A stretch of DNA of 64,000 bases from Pontiella sulfatireligans (GCF_900890705.1 NZ_CAAHFH010000002.1:1984001-2048000), one strand, 5' to 3'; shown: positions 32,901 to 40,828, counted from the first letter of the stretch. The notes: generated from the sequence alone by a model not told the origin. Program-made: numbers and translations.

Positions 32901-35205
32901 GGTCGAAAGCCTGTCGCTCGGGTCAACCCCGGTGCGGGCCTTTTCCGGCGATGTGGCAGGAATTGCCACGCTGACCGTACGCGAAGCGCGCGCGGCGGAT
33001 CTGGATGTGGGCTATGTCCAGCGGACCCCTGCCTACAACCGTTTCCATGTTTCGTATGCGGGCGATCCGCAGGTGGATCCCGCCTACGCCGGCGAGCAAA
33101 AGTGGCCGGCACCGGGCGAAACCGTCACCTACACTGCGCACTGCTGGAACCGCGGCGACTTTGCCACCAGCAATGTGGTCTGGCGTTGGGTGTTTGATGG
33201 AACGGTGCAGACCCAGGGTGTCCTCGCGGTTTGCGAATCCGGCGTCGCATGGTCCAACAGCTGGAGCGCGCCATGGCCGGCGGACGCCGTCGAAACAATT
33301 GCCGAGCCCGGCGGCGCCTACTCCGAAGGTACGCAAAAGCTCGAACGCGGCGTGCCCGGCCACCGCATCCGCTTTGAACTCGATCCGTTCGATGTCATCG
33401 TCGAACAGTGCGAGTTGAACAATGTGGTCGATGACGACATTGTCGGAGTTGTCTTCTGGCTGTTCTTCGAGGAAACGCCCTATCGGCTGTTTGCCGGAAT
33501 GCCCAACCTACTGGAAAGCTATTCGCCCGAAGACTGGGCGCGCATGATGGTTCGCGCCTTCGAACGGCGGCTCAACGCCTGCGGCTGCCCGCAGCCGGTG
33601 CGGCTGGATCGGTTGGACGTGTGGCCGGATCTTTCCCTGTCGGGCGCATCGAATCCCGAACGCTGGCTTTCTGACGGAAGCTGGGACTTTATCTTTGATG
33701 GATGGCAGGAGGAGGATGTGCTGCGCTATGCCAAGTCTGTGGAAGGCGGGCTGATGCATGAGTGGGGCCACCAGATTGGCATTGTTGATCTCTATCGGGA
33801 CGATACGGTCAACAGCAAGCTCCTCATCACCACGGGTGGCGTGGCGGTTGCAGGAACGCCCGCCTGCCCGAATCTTTGGGGCGAAACCCTGTTCCATGGA
33901 AACATGGAGATCATGCACGACAGCGGCGCCGCGTATTATGTCGAGCCCGAGCGGGGCATGATGGCCAACCACGGCAAGCGCTACTTTTGCTCCAGCACCG
34001 TGGCGGGCATGAACCGCAACCTCGGCATGCGGCGCGGCTTCTATGGCGACTACATGGCGGCGGTTCAGTCGAACATCACCCTGCGCGTGCGGCACCTCGA
34101 CGGCACGCCGGTGGACGGCGCGGCTATTCGCGTGTTCCAGCGCGGGTGGGATGAGATTGTGCCGGACAACCCGAAGTTCAGCGGCACCACTGACGCGTTC
34201 GGTGAGTGGGATTTCCCGCACCAGACGTTGCCGGGCTGGGAAGGCGGCATGGATGTCCACAATCCGTGGTCGTCCACCAACAACGGCTATCTGTTCCAGG
34301 GTCCCGATGTGGTTGCGCGGAATCGTCTGCTGGTCGTCGAGCTGCAGTTTGACGGGTGGGTGGAGTATCACTTTGTTGAAGTGGACGCCGCCAACCTCGC
34401 GTTTGCTGCCGGTGAGACGGAGCGCTGGACGATGGAGCTGACCACTTATGCTTCGCGCGAAGGCAACCACCTTCCGGTGATCGACTTCAACGGGGCGCCG
34501 GACACGGTCGAGCTGGTGGAAGGCGAGTTTTTCAGTGCAACCATCTCGGCAACAGATGCCGATGGTGATCCGGTCGTCCTGTCGCGCACGCCGATGGAAA
34601 ACACAACCTTTGATCCGGCCCGGGGCATCTTCACCTTCCGCCCCGACGCGCTGCAGATCACGGAAGGGGGCGGCCACTACGAATCCATGTATGTGGACTT
34701 CGTGGCGGACGACGGCATCTTTAAGTCCACGCGCCGGATGAACTTCCAGGTCGACGACGTGCCGGGCTGGGCGACGCTCGACGAAATCGACACCGATGGC
34801 GACGGCGCCGGCAACCTGGCTGACCCGGACGACGACAACGACGGCATGCCGGACACGTTCGAGAACCAGTACGGGCTCGACCCGCTTGCGCCGGACGGCG
34901 CAGAGCATGGTGACGCCGACGGGCTGAGCAACTGGGAGGAATACATTGCCGGAACCGACCCGACCAACGGCGCGTCCTGCTTCGAGATTCTATCGATCAG
35001 CGGGGGAGGAACCATCATCAGCTGGTCGAGCGCCGCCGCCCGCCGCTACACGGTGGAGTCGGCGACGAATCTGGCCGCGGCGAGCTTCTTGGATGTCGCG
35101 GGAGGTAACGGACTTCCGGCCACGCCGGAGGTCAACGCCTTCACCAATCCGCCGGCGGTTGGCCCCGAACCAGTCTTTTACCGGGTCAAGGTGCGCATGG
35201 AGTAG
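26962..35205 (+). CDS. Giant exported protein: five beta-helix repeats plus metzincin-like and calcium domains
   Basis: The 2,747-residue protein starts at an ATG preceded by GGAGG, with a signal peptide ending near AVTAGP. Residues 27-1646 hold five tandem units of 323-330 residues, each opening YxxxxGxDxNDGLxWxTAK, a DUF1565/pectate-lyase-like beta-helix signature. Then follow a Big2-like Ig domain (about 1680-1760), a CARDB-like region (about 2013-2160), a metzincin-like motif HEWGHQIGIVD (2266-2276), an Ig/cadherin-like domain (about 2503-2597), TSP3-like acidic loops (about 2610-2660), and the shared C-terminal domain ending FYRVKVRME. The zinc motif matches HExxHxxGxxD. Function may be polymer binding with proteolysis, but substrate is unknown. 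Confidence 0.88.
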   Translation: MTARYVLIFLFLVLCAPLAVTAGPDIYVSTTGSDSNDGLTWETAKLTLNAAKNIAVSPSIINVGPGTFSGSGNENIDWKYSDGIGVVGSGPLATVFQTSNTGFIRNLNSCSIRTLFSDFKVVITGDGTDGWRAPFTFWTTASEPELQYCNATFSNLWLKGEYDGDQFSGIAGTRSCFNGNGIYFGGWGTETDLEGEAVVTHCLIEGFGRAVAYDDYRGGTLSHTVQVERCTIVNCASPDQYSGHLIRLRGTGGNRNMNIKECVIAYGNSDPYSANTYAVYDNDSTSNHVTCTSNLIWHIGPNAPHENYYNPTDRIDGEETDEHYEPNFKTIGGEPYVLADSVERGWRSTDPEYFVSVTGDDGNDGLSWATAKATLEGAKAIAVSPSTINVGSGVFSANDNIEWTYHGGVNVIGVGPTETVFRVSNSFIIGLNGCEAHTTFADFKVEIVGDGNDWSRTALGLWTDSENPDQHVCNATFSNLWLKGEYDGDQLNGIPGTSSKANGSGIFFGGWGGDTSLAGEIDIVHCLIEGFGRAVAYDDYAGGALSHTVRVERCTIVNCATPGNGAELIWLRGSGGNRTMLVSDTVIAYGNDDPLSYNGFAIFNHDTFSNTVVCSNNLVWHIGPDEPHTSYYAPDDRIEGEENDAHYEPDFKTIGGEPYVLADNVERGWRTTQPEYYVSFSGNDANDGLTWATAKLTLNAVRAIAVSPSIINVGPGIFSGSGNENIDWKYSDGVSVVGAGPTATVFQTSSTGFIRNLNSCQTRTRFADFKVVITGDGTDGWRAPFTFWTTASEPELQYCNATFSNLWLKGEYDGDQFSGIAGTRSCFNGNGIYFGGWGTETDLEGEAIVTHCLIEGFGRAVAYDDYRGGTLSHTVQVERCTMVNCASPDQGSGHLIRLRGSGGNRNVKITECVIAYGNSDPCSANTYAVYDNDSTSNQVTCSSNLIWHIGPNAPHENYYQPIDRIDGEETDEHYEPTFKTIGGEPYVIADDVERGWRSTEAELPQYYVATDGDDGNDGLSWATAKLTLEAARNIAVSPSTINVGAGIFSGVGNENIYWGTYGGIGVIGAGPTATVFQTFNTGFIRDLNGCSNRTLFANFKVEVTGDGNDWSRAAFQFWSTAAEEDRHWCNATISNVWMTGEYDGDQLNGIPGTRSKRNGTAVFFGGWGTETALKGEAVVSHCLIEGFGRAVAYDGYEGSSLSHTVSVERCTIVNCASPDGAAADLIRLRASSSNRWMNVRECVIAYNNNDPYSYTGYAVYNNDSLGNHVTCSNNLIWHIGPNAPHENYYQPTDRIDGEETDEHYAPTFKTIGGEPYVLADDVERGWRTTEAELPQYYVASDGNDGNDGLSWATAKLTLEAARNIAVSPSTINVGPGTFSGAGNENIYWGTYGGIGVVGAGPTATVFQTSNTRFIRDLNGCSNRTLFANFKVEVTGDGTDWSRSAFQFWTSASEPDRQFCNATFSNIWMKGEYDGDQLNEIAGTRDQRNGTAIFFGGWGTEANIGGEVIVSHCLIEGFGRAAAYDGYEGGSLSHTVQVENCTIVNCASPDHGDADLIRLRGSGGNRTMNIEKSIIAYGNSDPYSDNAYAIYNHESMSNHVACSDNLVWYIGPNAPHENYYTPVDRIEGEENDVHFEPLFKTNNGLPYALSLAVGDGVERGWLIAPLSSNVVIEVDGEEVEVNALEVLPASAYLPAGASLQLEAWAWNTAAPASNYNVTGLVNWFSDAPAAATVSNGWIQAAHGGLAHVRAVLEGLSAAADVLVTESGGIPVNDWVDDGFAVLEATVGYEDWHNIFDDNSENYYKTILINPAVVTVTFDAPQVVVGAEGRFSHASYHDWTLEVAGSTADLEDQTNSYRKVFGPERLTDDLLHDRWWTDVPATGTVYRFTVLRAGNPADIVHIRRLALLPLLPETDIVMGVETVRVNRIVIEPDPFESIPGRTESFTAYGELTYSNEAVWNVSDYVDWSVADTHVAVSLGAGVVESLSLGSTPVRAFSGDVAGIATLTVREARAADLDVGYVQRTPAYNRFHVSYAGDPQVDPAYAGEQKWPAPGETVTYTAHCWNRGDFATSNVVWRWVFDGTVQTQGVLAVCESGVAWSNSWSAPWPADAVETIAEPGGAYSEGTQKLERGVPGHRIRFELDPFDVIVEQCELNNVVDDDIVGVVFWLFFEETPYRLFAGMPNLLESYSPEDWARMMVRAFERRLNACGCPQPVRLDRLDVWPDLSLSGASNPERWLSDGSWDFIFDGWQEEDVLRYAKSVEGGLMHEWGHQIGIVDLYRDDTVNSKLLITTGGVAVAGTPACPNLWGETLFHGNMEIMHDSGAAYYVEPERGMMANHGKRYFCSSTVAGMNRNLGMRRGFYGDYMAAVQSNITLRVRHLDGTPVDGAAIRVFQRGWDEIVPDNPKFSGTTDAFGEWDFPHQTLPGWEGGMDVHNPWSSTNNGYLFQGPDVVARNRLLVVELQFDGWVEYHFVEVDAANLAFAAGETERWTMELTTYASREGNHLPVIDFNGAPDTVELVEGEFFSATISATDADGDPVVLSRTPMENTTFDPARGIFTFRPDALQITEGGGHYESMYVDFVADDGIFKSTRRMNFQVDDVPGWATLDEIDTDGDGAGNLADPDDDNDGMPDTFENQYGLDPLAPDGAEHGDADGLSNWEEYIAGTDPTNGASCFEILSISGGGTIISWSSAAARRYTVESATNLAAASFLDVAGGNGLPATPEVNAFTNPPAVGPEPVFYRVKVRME
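27040..31900 (+). repeat. Five in-frame tandem repeats of 969-990 bp
   Basis: Repeat starts are near 27040, 28021, 28990, 29980 and 30970. Units 1 and 3 are nearly identical over long stretches (for example GGATGGCGGGCGCCGTTCAC and ATTCCGATGGC in both), while units 4 and 5 are closest to each other. This mosaic suggests duplication with gene conversion. Confidence 0.93.
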
Positions 35206-35212
35206 GCGTGTT

Positions 35213-35779
35213 TTATTCGCTGGGGCTCCCTTTCGGGAGCTTCCAGGCAATCAGGATAAACACGATGCCGATACCACCGGCCACGGCTACGCCGGGGACG
35301 GAGGGCAACAGGGCGGTGTAGCTTTCGATCCCGGTTTCTGCCAGCGTGATTTTGCCTTCGCCGATTTTTTCAAACAACGCGCTCGATTTTATGGAGCCGT
35401 AGATCAAGGTGAAGAGCAGTGCGCCGGCCAGTCCGCCTAGGGTAAAGAAGAGTGCATCCTTGCGCCGCGCACCGGCGGCAACGAGTCCGGTGCCGGGGCA
35501 GAATCCAGAAACCGCCCAGCCTATTCCCATGATGGCGCCACCGAGGATGACGCCGCTGTAGGCGGTTTTCACGCTGACATGGCTGCTATCCACCCAGCCG
35601 AGCGCCAGCAGCGCAAACAGCAGCAGACTGCTCGACCCAATGCCCAAAAAGATGGCTTTCATTAAGTGAAAATCCTTTAGGCGGAGCATGTCAATGATCC
35701 GTTGCGGATTGGCCGCGCCCGCTTTCTGCAGGATGAAGCCGAAGGCGGTTCCAATGAGAATGGCAAAAAGGAGTTCCAT
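35213..35779 (-). CDS. YeeE/YedE-family half transporter (second gene)
   Basis: The 188-residue membrane protein has about five hydrophobic helices, the conserved GxGWAVSGFCPGTGL motif with a cysteine, and the family's GFILQKAG near the start. YeeE/YedE proteins (TsuA type) import thiosulfate or other sulfur species, with pore cysteines handling the sulfur. I use the ATG at 35779 behind a G-rich site. It begins one base after the stop of its partner. Its stop is 7 bases from the convergent giant gene. Confidence 0.88.
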   Translation of the reverse strand: MELLFAILIGTAFGFILQKAGAANPQRIIDMLRLKDFHLMKAIFLGIGSSSLLLFALLALGWVDSSHVSVKTAYSGVILGGAIMGIGWAVSGFCPGTGLVAAGARRKDALFFTLGGLAGALLFTLIYGSIKSSALFEKIGEGKITLAETGIESYTALLPSVPGVAVAGGIGIVFILIAWKLPKGSPSE

Positions 35780-35780
35780 C

Positions 35781-36365
35781 TTATTCCCCCCGTTTATACA
35801 TAATGATGGCGGTCGGGACGGCGCAGGCAAACGCGCCCATGGCAAACAGATAGCCGCTGATCGAGGTTTGCATCATGCCGCTCATCATGTGCCCGCTGGT
35901 GCAGCCGCCCGCGAGGCGCGAGCCAAACAGAGCCAACACGCCTCCCACGAATACCACGATGTAGCGTTTGACGGATGAGTCGCCGAATTTATTCCTCCAA
36001 ACTTTCGGGGCGGCCAACTCCTTTTTGCCGAGCCGGGTGGTCTGAAGCCGGGAGGCTAGAAAGCCGCCGGCCACCATGGCCAGTGCAAACACAAAGCTGT
36101 AGTTCAGCGGCTTGGCGACGCTCTTGGCATATTTGCCTCCGCTTTTGTTCAGATAAGGGTTGGTGCTGCTGTAGCCTGTAGAGGCCTCGGCGTCATCGAC
36201 CACCAGACCGGGAGAAAACAGATCCCAGATCACGCCGTCAAAAATGACAAACTGGGTGGATACGCCGATGGGTTTTACGCACACCACGGCCAGCAAAAAG
36301 GCAATGCCCAGAGCAATGCCGCTCACTTTCCAGTTCCATTGCTTTTGGTATAAAAGGTTTTTCAT
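35781..36365 (-). CDS. YeeE/YedE-family half transporter (first gene)
   Basis: The 194-residue membrane protein has the family motif GSRLAGGCTSGHMMSG with the conserved cysteine and several helices. A non-hydrophobic loop (about 48-85) separates helices 1 and 2. Together with the next gene it gives the two halves that are fused in larger YeeE proteins. Sulfur uptake fits the tusA/dsrE/hdr operon elsewhere in the window, although linkage is only functional inference. Confidence 0.88.
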   Translation of the reverse strand: MKNLLYQKQWNWKVSGIALGIAFLLAVVCVKPIGVSTQFVIFDGVIWDLFSPGLVVDDAEASTGYSSTNPYLNKSGGKYAKSVAKPLNYSFVFALAMVAGGFLASRLQTTRLGKKELAAPKVWRNKFGDSSVKRYIVVFVGGVLALFGSRLAGGCTSGHMMSGMMQTSISGYLFAMGAFACAVPTAIIMYKRGE

Positions 36366-36520
36366 CAGATGACTCCAGTCAGGCTAAGGGATTCTATTTA
36401 TAGATAAACGGCAGACACCATAATGCGGGGCAAACACCTCGTCAATTGAAGCATCAAATCTTCTTCGCGCTCATAGTCTTCTTCGTGTAGCTTTTTGTTC
36501 CCCTATTTTGGAGAAATAAA

Positions 36521-37138
36521 ATGGAATTGGTGAACCAGTCTGATTTGGATGCGTTGTTTGATTTTCTGCTGTGCCGGACCCCGCAGGCGTGGATCGAGGA
36601 AGCGCTGAAGCATGAAGAAATCCTTTTGCAGAACCACTGCTATCTGGAGCAGTGCGCCGCGCGTAACGCGCTGCAGTTGATGTTCCGGTGTCCGGATAAA
36701 ACCGACGTGCTCTCCAAAATGTCGAAGCTTGCCCGCGAAGAGCTGCGCCACTTCGAGAAGGTGCACGCGCTGCTGACGAAACGCGGCTATGCCTACAAGA
36801 TTCTCAAGCCGTCACGCTACGCCGGCCTGCTCAACGCCGAAATCCGCAAGCGCGAGCCCGGCCAGCTGACCGATTCCCTCATCGTTGGCGCCTACATCGA
36901 AGCGCGCTCGTGCGAGCGCTTTGCCTCGCTTGCCCCGCACATGGATGAAGAGATCGCCGCCTTTTTCAGTTCGCTGCTCAAATCGGAAGCGCGACACTTC
37001 AAGGATTATCTCACGCTGGCCGCAAAATATGCCGGCGAGCCTATCGTCGCTCGTGTGGCGTTCTTCGGCGAAATCGAGCGCAGCGCCATCGAATCGCCCG
37101 ACGGCCTCTTCCGCTTCCACAGCGGCGTGCCGGAGTAA
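36521..37138 (+). CDS. miaE: tRNA 2-methylthio-N6-isopentenyladenosine-37 hydroxylase MiaE
   Basis: The 205-residue protein is a ferritin-like diiron oxygenase. Iron ligands are visible in ALKHEEILLQNH, REELRHFEKV, AYIEARSCERF and SEARHFKDYL. The YKILKPSRYAGLLNAEIRKREPG segment matches the family. MiaE hydroxylates the modified A37 of tRNAs using oxygen, so its presence suggests at least occasional oxygen exposure. It is isolated and followed by REP-like repeats. Confidence 0.93.
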   Translation: MELVNQSDLDALFDFLLCRTPQAWIEEALKHEEILLQNHCYLEQCAARNALQLMFRCPDKTDVLSKMSKLAREELRHFEKVHALLTKRGYAYKILKPSRYAGLLNAEIRKREPGQLTDSLIVGAYIEARSCERFASLAPHMDEEIAAFFSSLLKSEARHFKDYLTLAAKYAGEPIVARVAFFGEIERSAIESPDGLFRFHSGVPE

Positions 37139-37147
37139 AAGAAGTTT

Positions 37148-37366
37148 GTAGTTCCGCCTTTAGGCGGCCCACCAGCTGTGCTGGATTTTTCATGTATTAG
37201 AGTTCCGAAGAAAGATCGCTTTCCGTCCTTCGGCCGGTGAAGCGATGCTACACCTTGCTTGGTGTAGTGACGTTTCACCTGAGCTTGCGAAGGAAAACGT
37301 CCTGTTCGGCAATGAAGTCTCAAACAAGGCGGCTCTGCGGACTAGCCGCCTAAAGGCGGAACTACG
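37148..37366. repeat. Nested inverted repeats with a REP pair inside
   Basis: An outer pair GTAGTTCCGCCTTTAGGCGG (about 37148-37167) is inverted at about 37347-37366, and each arm contains the palindrome CCGCCTTTAGGCGG. Inside lie two REP-like units at 37215-37254 and 37261-37300 (TGTAGTGACGTTTCACC), close relatives of those beside the RAYT at 9506. The arrangement resembles a non-autonomous mobile or BIME-like element. Confidence 0.85.
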
Positions 37367-37377
37367 AACCGTTTCCT

Positions 37378-38025
37378 TTACTTCTCCTTGATCCGAATGT
37401 TGCGGAACTGGACGTTGGCGCGCTCGGCCTGGAGGCAGATGGCGCCTTCGGAAACCGAGGCGTCCCAACCCTTTTGCACGAGGGTGCCGTTCACGAAGAC
37501 CTCGACGGCGTTGCCTTTGGCGACGACGCGCATGGTGTTCCATTCGCTCATCGGCTTTTCGGAGCCGTCGGTCAGGTTGAGGCGTCGGCGGCTCGGCCCC
37601 TTTTTCCCTGGCGGGGCAATCTGCTCGGGCGTCACCTCGATGGCTTCGCCGATCTCCCAGAAGTCGCCGGCGTTGTCCTTCATCAACTGCACCTCGATCG
37701 ATTTGGGCCAGACATTCATCAGGCGGGGATCGGAGCAGTGGATGAGGCAGCCGCTATTGCCGCCGGAATCCGGCCAGCGCCACTCGAATTCGAGCTCATA
37801 GTTGGAATAGCTTTTTTCGGTGCGCATTACGCCGTTGGGCTTGTCTTTGCCCCCGACGCTAATGACGCCGTCGGCAACCGACCAGATGGTTTCCGGCGCG
37901 GCTTTGTCGAGCGTATCGAAGCTCCAGCCGGTGAAATCCTTCCCGTTAAAGAGCGGCTTCCATTCCTCGCCGGCAAAGCTGGCGGAAACAAGGGCTGCGA
38001 GCAATATGGCTATCATTGGTTTCAT
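37378..38025 (-). CDS. Exported DUF1080 (3-keto-disaccharide hydrolase-like) protein
   Basis: The 215-residue protein has a signal peptide (1-18) and the DUF1080 concanavalin-like fold: WKPLFNGKDFTGWSF, DGVISVGG, GVMRTEKSYSNYELEFEWRW, GNSGCLIHCSDP, and the ending FRNIRIKEK. Members hydrolyse or bind 3-keto-glycosides outside the cell in PVC bacteria. A GGAG site precedes the ATG at 38025. It lies 14 bases after the Gfo/Idh/MocA oxidoreductase, a common pairing. Confidence 0.9.
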   Translation of the reverse strand: MKPMIAILLAALVSASFAGEEWKPLFNGKDFTGWSFDTLDKAAPETIWSVADGVISVGGKDKPNGVMRTEKSYSNYELEFEWRWPDSGGNSGCLIHCSDPRLMNVWPKSIEVQLMKDNAGDFWEIGEAIEVTPEQIAPPGKKGPSRRRLNLTDGSEKPMSEWNTMRVVAKGNAVEVFVNGTLVQKGWDASVSEGAICLQAERANVQFRNIRIKEK

Positions 38026-38039
38026 AGCAGTCTCCTGGA

Positions 38040-39323
38040 TTAGTTGCGGCGCTTGATGGGGGCTCCGTCGCCGGGGATCGCGACAACGTCTTCGGGCGGG
38101 AGTTTGACGCTGCCGGTCTCGAAGTCCTCGGCGACGATCCCGCAGGTAAAGTTGTACCACTCCGACTTTTCGTTTTGCATCAGGTCGGACCAGCGCACCA
38201 TCTTGCCGGTGTAGCAGGCAATGCGGCCCATAATGGCGGTGGCGGTGGCTTCGGCGACGATTTGTGCTTCGTTGAGCGGCTGGCCAGAACGGACGCCGCG
38301 GATCATGTCGATGAATTCCTGAACGCCCTCGTTGTCGGTGTCCATCTTGGGATCGGGAACGGTGATGGCCGGATCGCCCTTGAGCTTGCCGCCTCCGAAA
38401 ACGACGCCCTTGGTGCCGCGCAGCTCTTCGCCGACGCGGTTGTAGCAGCCGGAGATCTGTCGGCATTGGCTATGGATGTGGACGTTGTCGCCATAGTCGA
38501 GATCGACGCTGAAAAAGTCGAACGAGTTGCCGGTTTCGCGTCGGGCCCGCCCACCGAAGCCGACGGCGGAAGCGGGCGGATGGCCGATGAACCAGTTGGC
38601 GACGTCGAGGTTGTGGACGTGCTGCTCGCAGATATGGTCGCCGGACATTTCGGTCCAGTTGAGCCAGTTGCGTGCGAGGTATTGGGCGTCGCTGTCCTCG
38701 GGGCGCCGCTCCTTGATCCACGGCACGCGCCCGTTCCAGGTTACGATGCCTCCGAGAATTTCGCCGATGGCGCCGGCGTCGACCAACGCCTTGTTTTTGA
38801 GATAGCTCCCCGAGTGGCGCCGCTGCATGCCGGCCGAAACGCCGAGCCCCTTCTTTTTGGCGAGCTCGCCGAGCGCAATTACTTTTCGGCAACCGGGGGC
38901 ATCGACCGCCACGGGCTTTTCAACAAATACGTTTTTGCCGGCGTTGACCATTGCTTCGAGATGGAGCGGGCGGAAGAGGGGCGGGGTGACGAGCAGGACA
39001 TATTCAGCGTCCGATTGCGCGACCTTGCGGTAGGCATCGAATCCGCCGAAGCAGTTCTCGGCCGGCACGTTGAATTTCTGGCCGTAGTCAACGGCTGCGC
39101 TCTCGAAGGCGTCGGCGAGGGCGACGACTTCGGCGTCGAGGTTTAGGATTTTACAGGCTTTCAGGAAATTATTGAGGTCGCCCTTGCCGCGTCCACCGCA
39201 GCCCACCAGCGCGACTTTCACTGTTTTTCCGGGTGCGGCGCTGGCCAGACCGGCCAGGCTGGCGACGGTTCCTGCGATGACGGTTGTTTTCAGCGAACTT
39301 CTGCGCGTGCATGCATCAATCAT
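38040..39323 (-). CDS. Gfo/Idh/MocA-family oxidoreductase, Tat-exported
   Basis: The 427-residue protein has a Tat-like lead CTRRSSLKTTVIAG and then a Rossmann fold: VALVGCGGRGKGDL, ADAFESAAVDYGQKF, NVFVEKPVAVD with the family EKP motif. The C-terminal half carries WNGRVPWIKERRPEDSDAQYLARNW and DHICEQHVHNLDVANWF. Family members oxidise or epimerise sugars with bound NAD(P). Exported members often act with DUF1080 proteins on 3-keto sugars, the next gene here. Confidence 0.93.
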   Translation of the reverse strand: MIDACTRRSSLKTTVIAGTVASLAGLASAAPGKTVKVALVGCGGRGKGDLNNFLKACKILNLDAEVVALADAFESAAVDYGQKFNVPAENCFGGFDAYRKVAQSDAEYVLLVTPPLFRPLHLEAMVNAGKNVFVEKPVAVDAPGCRKVIALGELAKKKGLGVSAGMQRRHSGSYLKNKALVDAGAIGEILGGIVTWNGRVPWIKERRPEDSDAQYLARNWLNWTEMSGDHICEQHVHNLDVANWFIGHPPASAVGFGGRARRETGNSFDFFSVDLDYGDNVHIHSQCRQISGCYNRVGEELRGTKGVVFGGGKLKGDPAITVPDPKMDTDNEGVQEFIDMIRGVRSGQPLNEAQIVAEATATAIMGRIACYTGKMVRWSDLMQNEKSEWYNFTCGIVAEDFETGSVKLPPEDVVAIPGDGAPIKRRN

Positions 39324-39419
39324 TTCCCACTCCTTGGTTTTGCTTTTTTAATTTGTATAATAGACGCACCGGAAAGGCGATAGTAGACAAGTGAACCTCA
39401 AGTTGTTTAATGTTCGGCC

Positions 39420-40157
39420 ATGGTTGAGCAATTGGCAGCAATGGTGGCGGAGGCCGAATCGATCGCGGTGCTGACGGGGGCGGGAATCTCGACGGCGTCG
39501 GGCATTCCGGACTTCCGGTCGGCGGGCGGGGTCTATTCCTCGGGCAACGCGAACGTCTTCGATCTGAACGCATTCATCCGCAATCCTTCGATTTTCTACA
39601 CTTTTGCCCGCTCCTTCTATCCGCAAGTGCGCGACGCCCAGCCCAACGCCGCCCACCAGGCGCTGGCGGAGTGGCAGCGACGGGGGAAGGAGGTGACGGT
39701 CGTCACCCAGAATGTGGACGACTACCACCAGCGCGCCGGGTCGTCGCCGGTCTACACGGTGCACGGCAACCATATCCACAGCACCTGCCTGAAATGCGGC
39801 GACCGCGTCGAGACGGAAACGCTGCTTCCCCTTATTCTGGCCGGCGAAATTCCGCGCTGCTCCTGTAAGGGGGTTTATAAACCCGACATCACATTTTTTG
39901 GTGAAATGCTGCCGGAATACGACTGGGACGCCTCGGTGGCCGCCATCCATCGGGCCGATCTGGTTTTGGTGCTCGGCACGTCGCTCTCCGTTTATCCCGC
40001 CGCCGGGCTGCCCGGCTATCGGCGCCTCGGCGCCAAGCTCGCCATCGTCAACCGCGATCCCACGCCGCTTGATCCCGAGGCCGACTGCGTCATCCACGGC
40101 GACCTCTGCTCCGTGATGGAGCAGGTCTCGAGCCTTTTTTCGAAAGATCGCCATTAA
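39420..40157 (+). CDS. Sir2-family NAD-dependent protein deacylase
   Basis: The 245-residue protein has the sirtuin motifs GAGISTASGIPDFRS, TQNVDDYHQRAG, VHGN (catalytic histidine), a zinc site C-x2-C...C-x-C (CLKCGD and CSCKG), GTSLSVYPA, and IVNRDPTPLD. It removes acyl groups from lysines using NAD. CobB-like in length. It starts from a divergent promoter region shared with the oxidoreductase at 39323. Confidence 0.93.
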   Translation: MVEQLAAMVAEAESIAVLTGAGISTASGIPDFRSAGGVYSSGNANVFDLNAFIRNPSIFYTFARSFYPQVRDAQPNAAHQALAEWQRRGKEVTVVTQNVDDYHQRAGSSPVYTVHGNHIHSTCLKCGDRVETETLLPLILAGEIPRCSCKGVYKPDITFFGEMLPEYDWDASVAAIHRADLVLVLGTSLSVYPAAGLPGYRRLGAKLAIVNRDPTPLDPEADCVIHGDLCSVMEQVSSLFSKDRH

Positions 40158-40190
40158 AAGCTCGAAAACTTTGGCCTGTTTGCTAATCTT

Positions 40191-40784
40191 TTGACCGTGA
40201 AGGCGATTAACCATTTTGACCAAAACCGGCCAGTGCACCTTGCTCGGCGCGATGTTTTTTTTGAGCAGGCGGCATCGATGATCTCCGTGCAGCAGCAGGG
40301 TTTTGGGCCGGGGATCAATATTGCCGACTATGAAGAAATCCTGTTTTTGCTGCGCGTGGCGCGCGAGCACTCGCAGTTTTCCATCCGCGAAAGCGGCAAG
40401 AACGAAAAGGACGAGCAGTTCGCCAAATTCATTAATATGTTGGCCGGAAACGTGAAGGCGATTCTCTCCATGCTCAATTTAAAAGACATGGTTGAGCGGT
40501 CGACGGGCTCGTCGTTCAGCTTTCTCGGCGCCAATCAGGCGTCGGTGGCTTTGCAGGCGGAGGAGTACCAGCGTCGCGCCAGCGACATTGTCCGTTCCAT
40601 TCAAAGCACGCTGCGGTTGGCTGAGGCCCCCTTTGAGCAACTAAAAGCGGAAAACACGTCTGCCGCCAGCAAGGAAGAACTCGCGCGCTACAACAAGGCG
40701 CGCGACCATTTTGCGCAGTTGATCAAAGAGAACAAGCATTGCAGTCCCATTGATCCGAGCGCCCGGAAGTTTGCCCACGTTTGA
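40191..40784 (+). CDS. Hypothetical helical protein
   Basis: The 197-residue protein, starting at TTG 40191 or GTG 40197, is predicted mostly helical with charged segments (EEILFLLRVAREHSQF, EEYQRRASDIVRSIQ). It has no signal peptide or recognised motif. It lies 33 bases after the sirtuin and may share its transcript. No clear ribosome-binding site was seen, so the start is uncertain. Confidence 0.6.
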   Translation: MTVKAINHFDQNRPVHLARRDVFFEQAASMISVQQQGFGPGINIADYEEILFLLRVAREHSQFSIRESGKNEKDEQFAKFINMLAGNVKAILSMLNLKDMVERSTGSSFSFLGANQASVALQAEEYQRRASDIVRSIQSTLRLAEAPFEQLKAENTSAASKEELARYNKARDHFAQLIKENKHCSPIDPSARKFAHV

Positions 40785-40828
40785 GCGGATGAAGGGTTGA
40801 AAAGTTAAATGGTTTAAGGGACTTTTCT

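Noticed and set aside
38026..38466. Upstream extension of the DUF1080 frame
   Set aside because: The extension is Arg/Pro-rich antisense-like sequence overlapping the Gfo/Idh gene; signal peptide and GGAG site support the start at 38025.
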